Counted from the stretch's first letter, positions 1-8,641 are shown. The stretch is 32,716 bases of DNA from SXOA01 sp964444865 (GCA_964444865.1 CAYUJE010000019.1:1-32716); one strand, 5' to 3'. Made by a program: numbers and translations. The notes: a model not told the origin generated them from the letters alone.

Positions 1-23
1 TTCCAGGGTCGGCGGGTTTCGCG

Positions 24-1103
24 TCATTCAGCGCCGGCTTCGGCCAGCAGGTGCGGGGTGAGGGTGTCGAACTTCAGGGGAAACAGCAGTTCGCGCAAAC
101 TGCCAAGCAGGTTGGCGGAATCGGCGGAGGAATAGATCTGATCCATGCGCTGAGCGAATTCGTCCAGCAGCCGTTTTCCTTCGGGCCAGCGGACCGCCAT
201 GGTGCGATGGCAATCTTCAAGTAGCTGATAGACCCGGGCCCGCGTAACCCCCATGTCGCGCGACTGTTCGCGGACGCTTTTCTGCGGTGCGCCGACACCG
301 AGCCGCGCCCGAGCCAGACCGCTCACCGTCGTGCCAACGTCCACATCCAGCTGTTTGAGCAGCGGTTCGCAGAGCCTTTCGATCACTTCTTCCTGCCGGG
401 GTGGAGTCTCACGTGCTTTCGCTTCGGCCATCCAGTCTTCCACTTCCGCGATGTAGCGCGGCGAAAGGCGGACGGCAAGCCCCGTGCTGGCGACCGCCCC
501 CAGCATGCGATGCACGCTGTGAAAGACCTCCAGCACCGCCAGTACTCGTTTCTCACCATGAGTCTTGAGTTGGCGGATTTCCATCAGCGATTTGTCCAGG
601 TAAAACCCCAGAGGCGATTCCCAGATGACCGTTGGCAGCGCCTGGAGCGACGGCGCGAGACGGCCCAATTTCTCGTTGCCCACTCCGTGCAGGCGAACGG
701 TGTCTTTCCACTGGGTCCAAATCAACTCCGAAACAATGGCCGGATTGAAGACGCTGGGGTCGGCGTTTTCGGGCTGCGCATCACCGGGAGCCGCGGCAGC
801 TTCCGGTGTGAACGGATTCTCCATGGGGCCCTGGGTGGTGGCTCGATGTAAAAGCATCACTAAAGAGGCCATCTTTTTCTGGCCGACGCCGGACGTTGCC
901 GCCAATTCGGCAAATCGGGCGACAAGTAACTCGCGCAGTGTTTTGCCCAAAAACGCCAGCGGCAGCCGGCGGTCATCGGGCAGCACCCAGAAAGCGAGCG
1001 GCTTGTCGAGACGGTCTAGATCATTTTCTTTCAAAAGCTGATTTTTCAACTCTTCAAAGGTGGCCGCGAGTTTGACATCGTCGGCCGAAGGAGCCAGTGA
1101 CAT
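24..1103 (-). CDS. Putative DNA-binding protein with sigma-region-4-like HTH
   Basis: A 359-residue cytoplasmic protein with no signal peptide or membrane segment. Two parts can be recognised. Around residues 60-90 a helical stretch containing SGVGQKKMASL resembles a helix-hairpin-helix or RNA polymerase alpha-CTD-like DNA-contact motif. Around residues 275-305 the stretch SVREQSRDMGVTRARVYQLL reads as a sigma-70 region 4-type helix-turn-helix. No region 2 core-binding segment is visible, so it is unlikely to be a complete sigma factor; a transcription-associated or DNA-binding role is inference. The ATG at 1103 is preceded by a good ribosome-binding site (AGAGGA, minus strand). The gene reads away from the assembly gap and appears monocistronic here. 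I do not recognise the family by name. Confidence 0.75.
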   Translation of the reverse strand: MSLAPSADDVKLAATFEELKNQLLKENDLDRLDKPLAFWVLPDDRRLPLAFLGKTLRELLVARFAELAATSGVGQKKMASLVMLLHRATTQGPMENPFTPEAAAAPGDAQPENADPSVFNPAIVSELIWTQWKDTVRLHGVGNEKLGRLAPSLQALPTVIWESPLGFYLDKSLMEIRQLKTHGEKRVLAVLEVFHSVHRMLGAVASTGLAVRLSPRYIAEVEDWMAEAKARETPPRQEEVIERLCEPLLKQLDVDVGTTVSGLARARLGVGAPQKSVREQSRDMGVTRARVYQLLEDCHRTMAVRWPEGKRLLDEFAQRMDQIYSSADSANLLGSLRELLFPLKFDTLTPHLLAEAGAE

Positions 1104-1513
1104 GCGTTGTATCCTCTTGCTGTTCCAGTGAATCCGTTCCGGTTTCCGGGGAACTTGAAAGGCAGATATTCATGAGCCCCAAGGCCGAGTGACTATCTGC
1201 GCTAGGTTTCAGGATGCCCCCGGTGCTGCTTCCTCTTTCGTTTACCATCCACCAGTATTCGAGAAAGAGGCTGCAAAAAACACAGGTTTTTTTCTTGACA
1301 CGCGTGGCCTAAGCGCACGCGAACCCTATCATTCTGTAACCCCGAGACTAGTCGTCAAGGTTCGGAGAAAAATGAAAAAAGCAGGATTTCCTAAGAGAAA
1401 GGCTTTGGCACAAGAGTGCGGCGAAGGGAAGAATTCACGCCATTAAAGGATTTAGGTCGGTAGGCAACTAACTCATTTGAACGGGACACTTAGATAGCGC
1501 GCTACCGAATTGG
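1104..1513. other. Non-coding stretch before the assembly gap
   Basis: No convincing gene lies here. An 85-codon plus-strand frame at 1189-1446 has no recognisable domain and no ribosome-binding site. An A-tract/T-tract pair near 1274-1293 could form a weak AT-only hairpin. The last 60 bases before the gap differ in character from the neighbouring coding DNA and may be the edge of a repeated element that broke the assembly. Confidence 0.5.
1331..1358 (-). promoter_or_regulatory. Possible sigma-70-type promoter for the 24-1103 gene
   Basis: On the minus strand TTGACG (1358-1353) is followed after 16 bases by CAGAAT (1336-1331), five and four matches respectively to the -35 and -10 consensus. 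It lies about 230 bases upstream of the ATG at 1103, which is rather far. It is only a consensus match. Confidence 0.2.
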
Positions 1514-1613
1514 NNNNNNNNNNNNNNNNNNNNNNNNNNNNNNNNNNNNNNNNNNNNNNNNNNNNNNNNNNNNNNNNNNNNNNNNNNNNNNNNNNNNNNN
1601 NNNNNNNNNNNNN
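1514..1613. other. Assembly gap (100 N)
   Basis: Exactly 100 N, the conventional placeholder for a gap of unknown size. It removes the 3' part of the esterase gene on its right. The order and distance of the two flanking contigs rest on scaffolding and are not shown by the sequence. Confidence 0.99.
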
Positions 1614-2197
1614 ATCGGCTTGCCGGAGACTTGCTGGAAGGCATCTTCGCGAGATAGCTTGCTGCCGTGGTGACGGGGGTGCGGACTCGGTTCGCTATAC
1701 CACGGGGCGACCAGGCTGCCGTAACCCCAGAGCGAAACCAGGACCTGTGGACGCGGCTTCGCGCGAAAGCCCGAGGTGAGCGTGAGATAGCCGCCGGCTG
1801 ATCCGCCAACGACGCCAATGCGATTGGGATCGCCTTGAAAGAGTTCCGGCCCCTTCTCACGGACCCAGCGAAAGGCATCTTCCACATCCTCAATGATCAG
1901 CGGCAACTGCGTTTCCGGAGCCAGCCGATAGTCGATGGAAACGAGTACATACTCATTCTTACGGCACGTTTCCGTCAGCCAGCCCGGAATGCTCTCGCGA
2001 TGCCCCATAATGAGCGCCCCGCCATGAATCCAGACAACAACCGGCCGCTTCTCTCCGGCAGCAGCGTAGACGTCGGCTTTGATGGCCACGTCGCCGGCTT
2101 GTTTGTAGGTGTAGGTCATTTTCTTGTCCTGGGCATAGGCGGAGTGGACCAGCATGAGGAGCGACAGCATGAGGAGCGGGATTCTGGCGTGGGACAT
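1614..2197 (-). CDS. Secreted alpha/beta hydrolase (esterase/lipase-like), 3' end lost in gap
   Basis: An exported alpha/beta hydrolase of the hormone-sensitive-lipase/carboxylesterase type. The start is ATG at 2197, giving a signal peptide (MSHARIPLLMLSLLMLVHSAYA) with likely cleavage before QDKK. The oxyanion-hole motif WIHGGAL is near residue 55 and the nucleophile elbow GGSAGG near residue 133, with DYRLAPE between them as is typical of this group. About 194 codons are present. The catalytic Asp and His, expected in the last 80-110 residues, fall in the gap, so activity cannot be judged. It is divergent from the ECF sigma operon at 2340, with 142 bases between them. The substrate is unknown; planctomycete relatives are often annotated as acetyl-xylan-esterase- or lipase-like. 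Confidence 0.85.
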
Positions 2198-2339
2198 GGT
2201 AGTTCTCCGAAGATTCAGGGCATTTGGAGGGATTTTGAGCATACCATAGGAATTTGCCGAACACCTCGGCCCTTTTGCCAGTCTCAATGACGGGGGCATC
2301 AACGAGTCGGGAAATCCACGCCTGAAGACGGACGCGAAC

Positions 2340-2831
2340 TTGGCCACGAATTCCGACCGCGACGAATACCTCCAAATGGTCGATGACCACGGAGCCGCGG
2401 TTTTGGCCATGCTGCGGAGACTTTGCGGTAACACGCCGGACGCGGAAGACGTTTTTCAGGAGACAGCCGTGCGGGTTTGGAAGAGTTTTGATCGCCGACC
2501 GCCGCTGCGAAACCCACGGGCCTGGTTGATGGCGATTGCCTACCGGGCGTTTGTGGACCAGCTTGGCCGCCGCTCCCGGGGCGACGTGCTCGTCGATGTG
2601 GCTGATGATCGCCAGCATTCACCCGGTGATGTCGCGTTGAAGGTCGAAGAAGCGAAGCAAATTGGGACTGCGGTCGAGGGGTTGTCGGAGAACCTGCGGC
2701 AGGTGGTGGTTTTGCACTATACCGGTGGGCTGACGTTGCAGGAGACAGCGGAAGCCCTGGGCATTTCCCCTGGAACGGTGAAGAGCCGACTGAGCGCCGC
2801 CTTGACGAAATTACGGAGCATCCTGTCATGA
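2340..2831 (+). CDS. RNA polymerase ECF-type sigma factor
   Basis: A 163-residue group 4 (extracytoplasmic function) sigma factor. Region 2 is recognisable from DAEDVFQETAVRVWKSF (core binding and -10 recognition) and the following NPRAWLMAIAYRAFVDQLGRR. Region 4 ends in the helix-turn-helix TLQETAEALGISPGTVKSRL (-35 recognition). The start used is TTG at 2340, because the alternative ATG at 2376 would delete the first helix of region 2; a GGA lies about nine bases upstream. Its last codons overlap the next gene (ATGA at 2828-2831), so sigma and anti-sigma are translationally coupled. The likely role is to drive its own operon in response to an envelope signal, held back by the downstream membrane protein. 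Confidence 0.93.
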   Translation: MATNSDRDEYLQMVDDHGAAVLAMLRRLCGNTPDAEDVFQETAVRVWKSFDRRPPLRNPRAWLMAIAYRAFVDQLGRRSRGDVLVDVADDRQHSPGDVALKVEEAKQIGTAVEGLSENLRQVVVLHYTGGLTLQETAEALGISPGTVKSRLSAALTKLRSILS

Positions 2832-3409
2832 ACTGCGACGACTTTTTGGAAGTGATGTCCAGCGACAACGAGCGGCAAAACTCCGCGGCAAAGGTACATG
2901 CAGAATCCTGCCCAAGTTGTGCAGCACTGGCGGAAGTTCATGCCCGTTTGAAGAAAGAGCTTGCCGCGACAGAACCACTGCCGCGGCGATTGCGAGCGGT
3001 TTGGGAAGCAGCAGCGAATGATTCATCACAAACCACAAGCATCATCGAGAGCGTACAGGTGCGACTTGCCAGCGAGGGACGCAACTTCGCGAGTCAATTA
3101 GGCCCACTACGTGGTTCCGCTAGTCTATTTTTTGTCGTATCTGCGGCCGCCGGTGTATTGGTCCTTATTTTTGTGCCTTTGGCTTTTTGGTTCATCGAAA
3201 ATGATCGCCATGTTGTTCAGCCTGGTGCCGGAAAATTACCGTCGCCACCGGTCGTCGTGCGCGAAATAGACGCCACCGCCGAACTCGCCGACTTACTCGC
3301 GGAAGTCAACGCTCTGGAGGCCGAGTTGAACAAGACCTCGAAACAAGCCGAATTGCTCGACGCCCGCCGCCAGGCGGAAGTGCTCCTTGCCACCCATAGC
3401 CAATGGTGA
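2828..3409 (+). CDS. Membrane-bound zinc-type anti-sigma factor
   Basis: A 193-residue protein whose start overlaps the stop of the ECF sigma gene by four bases. The N-terminal half is cytoplasmic and carries the zinc anti-sigma signature His-x3-Cys-x2-Cys (HAESCPSC, about residues 25-32). One transmembrane segment follows at about residues 100-124 (SLFFVVSAAAGVLVLIFVPL). The periplasmic tail has a proline-rich linker and a predicted coiled coil (about residues 148-190, EVNALEAELNKTSKQAELL). By family knowledge the N-terminal domain sequesters the sigma factor; the coiled-coil tail as sensor is inference. The next gene starts five bases after this stop and also contains a coiled coil. Confidence 0.88.
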   Translation: MNCDDFLEVMSSDNERQNSAAKVHAESCPSCAALAEVHARLKKELAATEPLPRRLRAVWEAAANDSSQTTSIIESVQVRLASEGRNFASQLGPLRGSASLFFVVSAAAGVLVLIFVPLAFWFIENDRHVVQPGAGKLPSPPVVVREIDATAELADLLAEVNALEAELNKTSKQAELLDARRQAEVLLATHSQW

Positions 3410-3413
3410 ACTC

Positions 3414-5042
3414 ATGAAAACTAAACCTATTCATTCCTTGCTCCTCGTCACTTTGTTGTCGCTCACGCCCCCCGCTGCGTTGGCGGAACCTCCGGTGGTC
3501 AAAGCCGTCGCTCCGGAGAACCACCTGCAGCTCAAGGACACCGTTTCGGGCACGTACTACGTCTCTAAATCCCTTAAGGAAGAGTACGACCGCCTTCTGA
3601 GCCGCTTGCGGGCGCTGCAAGCCGATATCGAATCCGAAAAAACGAGCGGAGCGGAAGCCCTCCGCAGCCTGAAGACACTGAAAACGGACCTGGTCCGTCT
3701 AAGAGACGAAATCGAAAAGAAAAAACTATTCGTGCCGGTTGCAAAGACTCATGTTCAGACCGAGTCACTGACCTTCGATCTTGGTCCCGAGAAACTGCTC
3801 GTCATTACCGCAGACAATGTCCGCCTCCTCGGTTGGGACGGTCCGGGGGTGAAAGTCGAACTGGAAAAGACCATTCTCAGTGCAGACGGTAAGCTCGACG
3901 AAACCGAACTCAAGGGCCTGAAGGTGATTCACAAGTTCGGCCGCATACCAGAGAAAGTCGGCAGGACTAAGGAGGAGAACGAAGCGGCGGAGACAGAGTA
4001 TTTGAAGTCGAAGGATGGCCGGGCACTGACCCCTGCGAATCTTGAGTGGCGGAAGAAATTCCTCGTCGAAATTCGGGCTCACTATGCCATCTATGGCGAT
4101 TTTCAAGGGAAGGAAGTCGATACGCTTGAGATTGAGGGGCTGACGGGAGAGCAGGGGAACGGGCAAATGAGGCTGGAGGTCAATTCCAAAGATGGGAATG
4201 GCTCCCATCGCAGCGTCTGGCGGCGGCACGCCCGACTGACAGTTTATGTGCCGGAATGCAAATCCGTGGCGATTCGTGGGGGGAAGGGGACTCTCGACGT
4301 TCAAAACATCAAGACAGCGCTCGTGATCACGGCTGACGATTCGCGAGACCGGGACTATCACAGTGAATCCCGCATCCGCGGTGTCACGGGATCAGTGGCT
4401 GCGAGGGACATTCCGCTCTACGCGATTGAGGAGGTGAGTGGCGATGTTTCCTATACCTGCACCGTGGACCTGGCGAATGCGGGAACCTCGCATGACGGCG
4501 GCAGTGACCCGGAGCAAGTCTTCCGCACGTTTCATTTCTATCGGCCGCTCGCCTGCTCCATCAAAAATGTCGGTGGAAGTTTCCAGGCCTGGCTCTGCCG
4601 CGTGGAATTGGAGCTGCAAGAAATTGGCGGGCGAATCGATGTGCGAAACGAATTCGGCAGCACGCGGCTGAAGCTGACAAAGAGGCCGGTCAATGAGGCT
4701 CACCGCATCGTCAGTGAAGCGGGGCGCATCGAACTGGAATGCTCGGCTGCGTCGCTCGGCGAATTGCCCCTGTGGGCCACGACCCAGTGCGGCAGTGTGC
4801 GGACGAACGCCCCTCGCGACCTGCTCGACTCCTATAACTTCACTCAAGGGACCAGTTCCGAAGGTGTCAGTCGCAGTTGGAACGGCCTCCGCCGCGCTAA
4901 AAAACCTGACGCCAAGTTCGACGCCGACGATTTCTTCGCATCCGCGAACCGAGCCGACCACGCCTTGCACGGCCAAACACGTTCCCCAGGTCTCGACCTG
5001 ATCAGTCGTGGAGGGGCGGTGGTGGTTAATATCGCAAACTGA
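3414..5042 (+). CDS. Secreted protein with coiled coil and DUF4097-like beta repeats
   Basis: A 542-residue exported protein, third gene of the ECF operon. The start chosen is ATG at 3414, five bases after the anti-sigma stop, because it gives a clean signal peptide (MKTKPIHSLLLVTLLSLTPP, cleavage after ALA). Residues 54-105 form a coiled coil rich in Leu, Glu, Lys and Arg. The remainder is a series of short beta-strand repeats in which phrases such as VAIRGGKGTLDVQNIK, VSGDVSYTC and IGGRIDVRNEFGSTRL recur. These are typical of the putative-adhesin/DUF4097 beta-solenoid fold, although the match is by eye. No catalytic motif is seen. Its place suggests it is the surface or periplasmic target, or the signal partner, of the sigma/anti-sigma pair. 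Confidence 0.75.
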   Translation: MKTKPIHSLLLVTLLSLTPPAALAEPPVVKAVAPENHLQLKDTVSGTYYVSKSLKEEYDRLLSRLRALQADIESEKTSGAEALRSLKTLKTDLVRLRDEIEKKKLFVPVAKTHVQTESLTFDLGPEKLLVITADNVRLLGWDGPGVKVELEKTILSADGKLDETELKGLKVIHKFGRIPEKVGRTKEENEAAETEYLKSKDGRALTPANLEWRKKFLVEIRAHYAIYGDFQGKEVDTLEIEGLTGEQGNGQMRLEVNSKDGNGSHRSVWRRHARLTVYVPECKSVAIRGGKGTLDVQNIKTALVITADDSRDRDYHSESRIRGVTGSVAARDIPLYAIEEVSGDVSYTCTVDLANAGTSHDGGSDPEQVFRTFHFYRPLACSIKNVGGSFQAWLCRVELELQEIGGRIDVRNEFGSTRLKLTKRPVNEAHRIVSEAGRIELECSAASLGELPLWATTQCGSVRTNAPRDLLDSYNFTQGTSSEGVSRSWNGLRRAKKPDAKFDADDFFASANRADHALHGQTRSPGLDLISRGGAVVVNIAN

Positions 5043-5051
5043 TTCTGTGCC

Positions 5052-6302
5052 TTACTTCCAAGAATACACCGTCATCGCGTTCAACTCCCGAATGAAAACT
5101 TCATTCCCGCAAACGGCCAGATGCGCCCAGGTTGAAGCGTCGCTGATTTTGCGCGAATCCAGCAACTCGAACTTCTCGGGATTGGCGCGAATGAGCAGCA
5201 ACTGGCCACGCTCGTCTAGGGCCAAAATGCGGTCTCCTTGGGCGACCATGCTCCAATACTGTCCGTAGGGTTTGGTGGTCCAAGTCTCCTTGCCGGTCGC
5301 CAGGTCGATGCAGGTAAATCGCTGATTTCGCAGGTGCAAGTAGGCATGCGAGCCGATGACGACGGGGGAAGACATGTATCCTTGCGTTTTATTTTCCCAG
5401 GTAATCGTCGGGGTGAAAGTGCTTCCGGCGACATCGACCTGCAGCGACAAGGACTTGCCGCCATAGGCGCTGGTGAAGATGGAATTGTTGATGACTGTCG
5501 GCGTCAGAATGTTCATGCCGCGAAAGGCGGGGATCTCCTTGGACCAGAGTTCCTTGCCGGAGTTTTCATCGACTCCCGCCAGCTTATCGCGGGTTTGCAC
5601 AATCAGTTGCGGCGTTCCGCTCAGCTTGGCTAGGACAGGGGAAGAGAACGCGCTCCCGTTCATGCCACCACTGTCCTTCAGGGTGCGCCAGATTTCCTTG
5701 CCGGTCCGTTTATCGAGTTTCACGAAGGAAGAGCCGGCCTGTACGTAGACAAATTCCCCCGACACCAGGGGCGAGGAAACGAAGCCGAATGCGGGCACTG
5801 GGGATGCATAGTCTTTCACGAAGTCCACTCGCCAGAGTTCTTTTCCGCTGGCGGCGTTGAGGCAAACCAGGACGTCTTTCATCCCGGCGACATAGAGCCG
5901 TTCTCCATCGTAGGCAGGGGTCGCGCGAATCCAGCTTCCGTTGGAAGCGGCGAAAAACGGCACGCTGATTGTGCCGTTCCAGGAAGCGGACCATTGTTCT
6001 TTTCCTGTTTCCCGATCCAGCGCTCGCACCACCTCCTGCTTCTTATCTTTCGTCTCGGTGACGAATACAGACTTCTCACTCACGATGGGCCCCGAATAAC
6101 TCGGGCCGAGTTCCACTCGCCACATCACTTTGAGCCGCTCCGCGTCGAGCTTGTCCGGCCAGGTTTGCGCCGGCAGCAGGCTATCCCGCGTGGGGCCGCG
6201 CCACTGGGGCCAGGTAGCGTCTGCTCCGTAGAGCGCAGATGCACCAGCCAGAATCGTGGCGGCGAAAGGAGCAATTTGAAGGGCCAGCAGCGAACGTGAC
6301 AT
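5052..6302 (-). CDS. PQQ-binding-like beta-propeller protein
   Basis: A 416-residue secreted protein of the PQQ-enzyme/BamB-like beta-propeller class. The start is ATG at 6302, with GGAGGA about eight bases upstream; it gives a signal peptide ending ALYGA. The typical planctomycete opening ATWPQWRGPTRDSLLP follows. Blade repeats with Ala/Asp-x-x-Thr-Gly-Lys-Glu-x-Trp are clear (LDRETGKEQW, LNAASGKELWRV, LDKRTGKEIWRT, VDENSGKELWSK, IDLATGKETW). No PQQ-dehydrogenase catalytic signature is visible, so it is better described as a propeller scaffold or binding protein than a dehydrogenase. It is convergent with the DUF4097-like gene, with nine bases between their stops. The partner or substrate is unknown. 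Confidence 0.88.
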   Translation of the reverse strand: MSRSLLALQIAPFAATILAGASALYGADATWPQWRGPTRDSLLPAQTWPDKLDAERLKVMWRVELGPSYSGPIVSEKSVFVTETKDKKQEVVRALDRETGKEQWSASWNGTISVPFFAASNGSWIRATPAYDGERLYVAGMKDVLVCLNAASGKELWRVDFVKDYASPVPAFGFVSSPLVSGEFVYVQAGSSFVKLDKRTGKEIWRTLKDSGGMNGSAFSSPVLAKLSGTPQLIVQTRDKLAGVDENSGKELWSKEIPAFRGMNILTPTVINNSIFTSAYGGKSLSLQVDVAGSTFTPTITWENKTQGYMSSPVVIGSHAYLHLRNQRFTCIDLATGKETWTTKPYGQYWSMVAQGDRILALDERGQLLLIRANPEKFELLDSRKISDASTWAHLAVCGNEVFIRELNAMTVYSWK

Positions 6303-6680
6303 CTGAGAAATCCTCCGGAACAAAAGCCTGAAACCAGCATGGGCCAGAAATAAACGTTTTGGATGATAATATGATTGCGGCTTGCGAATCCGTATTGCCT
6401 AGCCCAAAACGTTCGGGGCCTGCTAACGCCTCCGAATCTCGTGAAATTGATTATATTGCAAGGGATTTATGATGGCAATCAGGCTGATTTGGAGATTTGT
6501 CGATTTTTCCTGTTACCCGCGAACCTTTCTGCCGGTCTAATCGTACTGAACGAATTGAACGATTTTATAAGACGATGGCAATTCGGTTCAGTAAACAAAA
6601 GGTTGGGCAGGTCCAAGGCACCGCTGAGTTGGCGAGCCGCCTGCACAACACGGGGTTGAAGTTTCGAAAGGGATGTTGTG
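6303..6680. other. Divergent intergenic region (propeller / fasciclin)
   Basis: Upstream regions of two divergent genes. The stretch is AT-richer than its surroundings (for example 6361-6375 and 6440-6475). A weak TTGATT/TATGAT pair at about 6447-6473 with 15-base spacing could be a promoter for the fasciclin gene, but spacing and match are poor. A frame at 6375-6659 has no domain or start signal and I do not regard it as a gene. Confidence 0.5.
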
Positions 6681-7160
6681 ATGAAAAGCTTTCTCGTAGG
6701 TATGGTTGGTGTGACTCTGGCGGCACTGGTCTCGCTGGCTCCGACTTCTGTTCGGGCCGAAGACGACATCGTGGACACCGCCGTTAAGGCGAAGTCCTTC
6801 AAGACTTTGGTGACCGCCGTTAAGGAGGCGGGATTGGTGGAAGCTCTGAAGGGAGAAGGACCGTTCACGGTTTTCGCCCCAACGGATGAGGCGTTCGCCA
6901 AAGTCCCCAAGGACGTGCTCGAAGGACTGCTGGCTGATAAGGAAAAGCTGGCCGCTGTTCTCAAGTATCACGTCGTGGCCGGCAAAGTCATGGCTGCTGA
7001 CGTGGTGAAACTTGATAGTGCAAAGACTTTGCAAGGAACAACGATTGCCATTGATGCAACAGGCGGCGTCAAAGTAAATGGCGCGAAAGTCATCAAAGCC
7101 GATATCAAGTGCAAGAACGGCGTGATCCACGTGATCGACACCGTCTTGATTCCCAAATAG
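6681..7160 (+). CDS. Secreted fasciclin (FAS1) domain protein
   Basis: A 159-residue protein made of a signal peptide (cleavage near SVRA-EDD, residue 23) and a single FAS1 domain. The two conserved fasciclin boxes are present: H1 as FTVFAPTDEAFAKVP and H2 as VNGAKVIKADIKCKNGVIHV, with the central LKYHVVAGKVMAADV. FAS1 domains mediate cell-cell or matrix adhesion; in bacteria small secreted versions are common in biofilm and surface contexts. The ATG at 6681 is used because the GTG three bases earlier adds only one residue and AAAGGGA lies upstream at suitable distance. The gene stands alone and is convergent with the beta-helix gene. Confidence 0.95.
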   Translation: MKSFLVGMVGVTLAALVSLAPTSVRAEDDIVDTAVKAKSFKTLVTAVKEAGLVEALKGEGPFTVFAPTDEAFAKVPKDVLEGLLADKEKLAAVLKYHVVAGKVMAADVVKLDSAKTLQGTTIAIDATGGVKVNGAKVIKADIKCKNGVIHVIDTVLIPK

Positions 7161-7201
7161 TCAGCTAGGGGAGTTGGCAGAGAAGAGTAGCGAGGAAGCG
7201 C

Positions 7202-7238
7202 GGCCGCCAAGAACCAGCTGTTTTGGGTCTTGGTGGCC
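7202..7238. terminator. Hairpin between convergent genes, possible terminator
   Basis: An imperfect inverted repeat (arms 7202-7215 and 7225-7238, 12 of 14 positions pairing) around a short T-rich loop, placed 42 bases after the fasciclin stop and 50 bases from the stop of the opposite gene. There is no clear T-run after the stem, so intrinsic termination is only possible. Confidence 0.35.
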
Positions 7239-7288
7239 GATGCTTTGCGCGGTGGAGAATCTTGGGCCGCCTGGAGCGAGCCCCACTT

Positions 7289-8641
7289 TTATGCTCGCAA
7301 GTCCACCACGTCCGACTTCACCCCTTCAATCTTATTCTCCGCGAGCGTGATCTCCTTGGTCTCTTTCCCCAGTCGGATGCCGATGCGGGCGGCGGGGGAG
7401 CGGGTTTCGCGAATGGTGTTGGAGCGGAGGGTAATGGATTCAGTCCCCCCTTGGATGTCGATGCCGATGCCGCTCTCGCCCCCGGAGTTGGTGATCCGGT
7501 TCTTCTCGATGATATTTCGATGGCCGCAGAAGCCGGGACCTCGCTCGGGGCGGAAAAGAACTCCGGCCTGGCCGCTGCCGTCGATGTCGTTGTTCACCAC
7601 GAGGTTGTCGGTATCGCGGTGGCCGATGGAGACGCCCAGACGGCAGTTCCTGATCTGGTTCCCTTCGGCCAGGCCGTACTTCACCCCCCAGCAGAAAAAG
7701 ATGCCGATGTCGTTATCCGCCAGCTTGTTGTTTCGCATCACCGGTCGCTGCGAGCCGCTGCCGGGATGCAAGCCCAGGCCGGCGTGGCCGCGGCTGGTGC
7801 AGTCTTCCACCAGCATGTCGTGGCAGATTTGCCAACTGATGCCGTCGCCGTTGTAATCGCGGGCGGAGACGCCGCGAATCTGCCCGCGGCTGCAATCCTG
7901 CAAAAAGATGCAGCCAGCGTAGTTGCCGTCGAGGTTGGCGTTCTTGGCCCGATTGCCGTCGAGGGCGATGTTCTCGATGGCGAAATTCTCGATGAACTCG
8001 CCGGTGACAATTGGAAACAGCGTGGAAGCAGTCGATTCGCCGACTTGCCAGAAGTTCTCCCGCAGGGCCTTGTCGATCTTGAACCGCTTGCCGCTCTTAG
8101 CGATCAGGGTCCGCTTAAGGATGTTGGTGCCGCCGTTGTGCGGGTTCTTCGTCCGCAGGCAAACGCCATCCCCCACCTGAAAGCCGGCCCCATCTTCGAG
8201 CGTGATTTCCTGGTCGTACCAGTCGGAGTCCGCCGCCAGCTTGGTGCTGATCGACGGCTCCTTGATCAGCACGCTGTCATCGCCACTGCCGAGCAAGCGG
8301 ACCTTGGACGCTAGAAAGACCGAATTCCGCAGCCGATATTCTCCCGGCAGCACCTTCACCGTCCCGCCCCCCAGGCGGGCAACATAATCCACGGCTGCCT
8401 GCAATGCCTTCTGCGACGTGCCAACGATGTCCGCCTCCTTGGGACCGACGGTGATGGTCAGCCTCTCCTCCCAGTTCGGCTCGACCGCGGTATCACCCGA
8501 AGTCGCCCTGGGAACTTTCACCGCGGGACGCTCTTCGGCCAAGATGTTTTTCGAGGCAATCACCGCACAGCCAGCCGCGACGGCTGAACTTGAAGCAACA
8601 AGAAAACCGCGGCGCGTGGTGGAAGTGAACGAGCGGGACAT
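7289..8641 (-). CDS. Tat-exported right-handed parallel beta-helix protein
   Basis: A 450-residue protein of the pectate-lyase/NosD-like parallel beta-helix superfamily. The ATG at 8641 has a ribosome-binding site (GGAG) and opens a twin-arginine signal (TTRRGFLVASSSAVAAG, Arg 10-11), so export in a folded state is expected. An N-terminal pectate-lyase-3-like segment (AAVDYVARLGGGTVKVLPGEYRL is the diagnostic region, about residues 85-108) is followed by repeated coils with asparagine ladders, such as LVVNNDIDGSGQAGVLF, NIIEKNRITNSGG and ITLRSNTIRETRS. No lyase active-site residues can be assigned by eye. A polysaccharide substrate is likely from family knowledge but its identity is unknown. 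Confidence 0.87.
   Translation of the reverse strand: MSRSFTSTTRRGFLVASSSAVAAGCAVIASKNILAEERPAVKVPRATSGDTAVEPNWEERLTITVGPKEADIVGTSQKALQAAVDYVARLGGGTVKVLPGEYRLRNSVFLASKVRLLGSGDDSVLIKEPSISTKLAADSDWYDQEITLEDGAGFQVGDGVCLRTKNPHNGGTNILKRTLIAKSGKRFKIDKALRENFWQVGESTASTLFPIVTGEFIENFAIENIALDGNRAKNANLDGNYAGCIFLQDCSRGQIRGVSARDYNGDGISWQICHDMLVEDCTSRGHAGLGLHPGSGSQRPVMRNNKLADNDIGIFFCWGVKYGLAEGNQIRNCRLGVSIGHRDTDNLVVNNDIDGSGQAGVLFRPERGPGFCGHRNIIEKNRITNSGGESGIGIDIQGGTESITLRSNTIRETRSPAARIGIRLGKETKEITLAENKIEGVKSDVVDLRA

Noticed and set aside
1189..1446. 85-codon plus-strand frame in the non-coding stretch
   Set aside because: No start signal, no domain and low-complexity end; not supported as a gene.
6375..6659. 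94-codon frame upstream of the fasciclin gene
   Set aside because: AT-rich intergenic DNA, no ribosome-binding site, no recognisable protein character.
7223..8314. 363-codon plus-strand open frame
   Set aside because: Shadow of the parallel beta-helix gene on the other strand; its Ala/Val/Asp-rich translation is an artefact of high-GC antisense reading.
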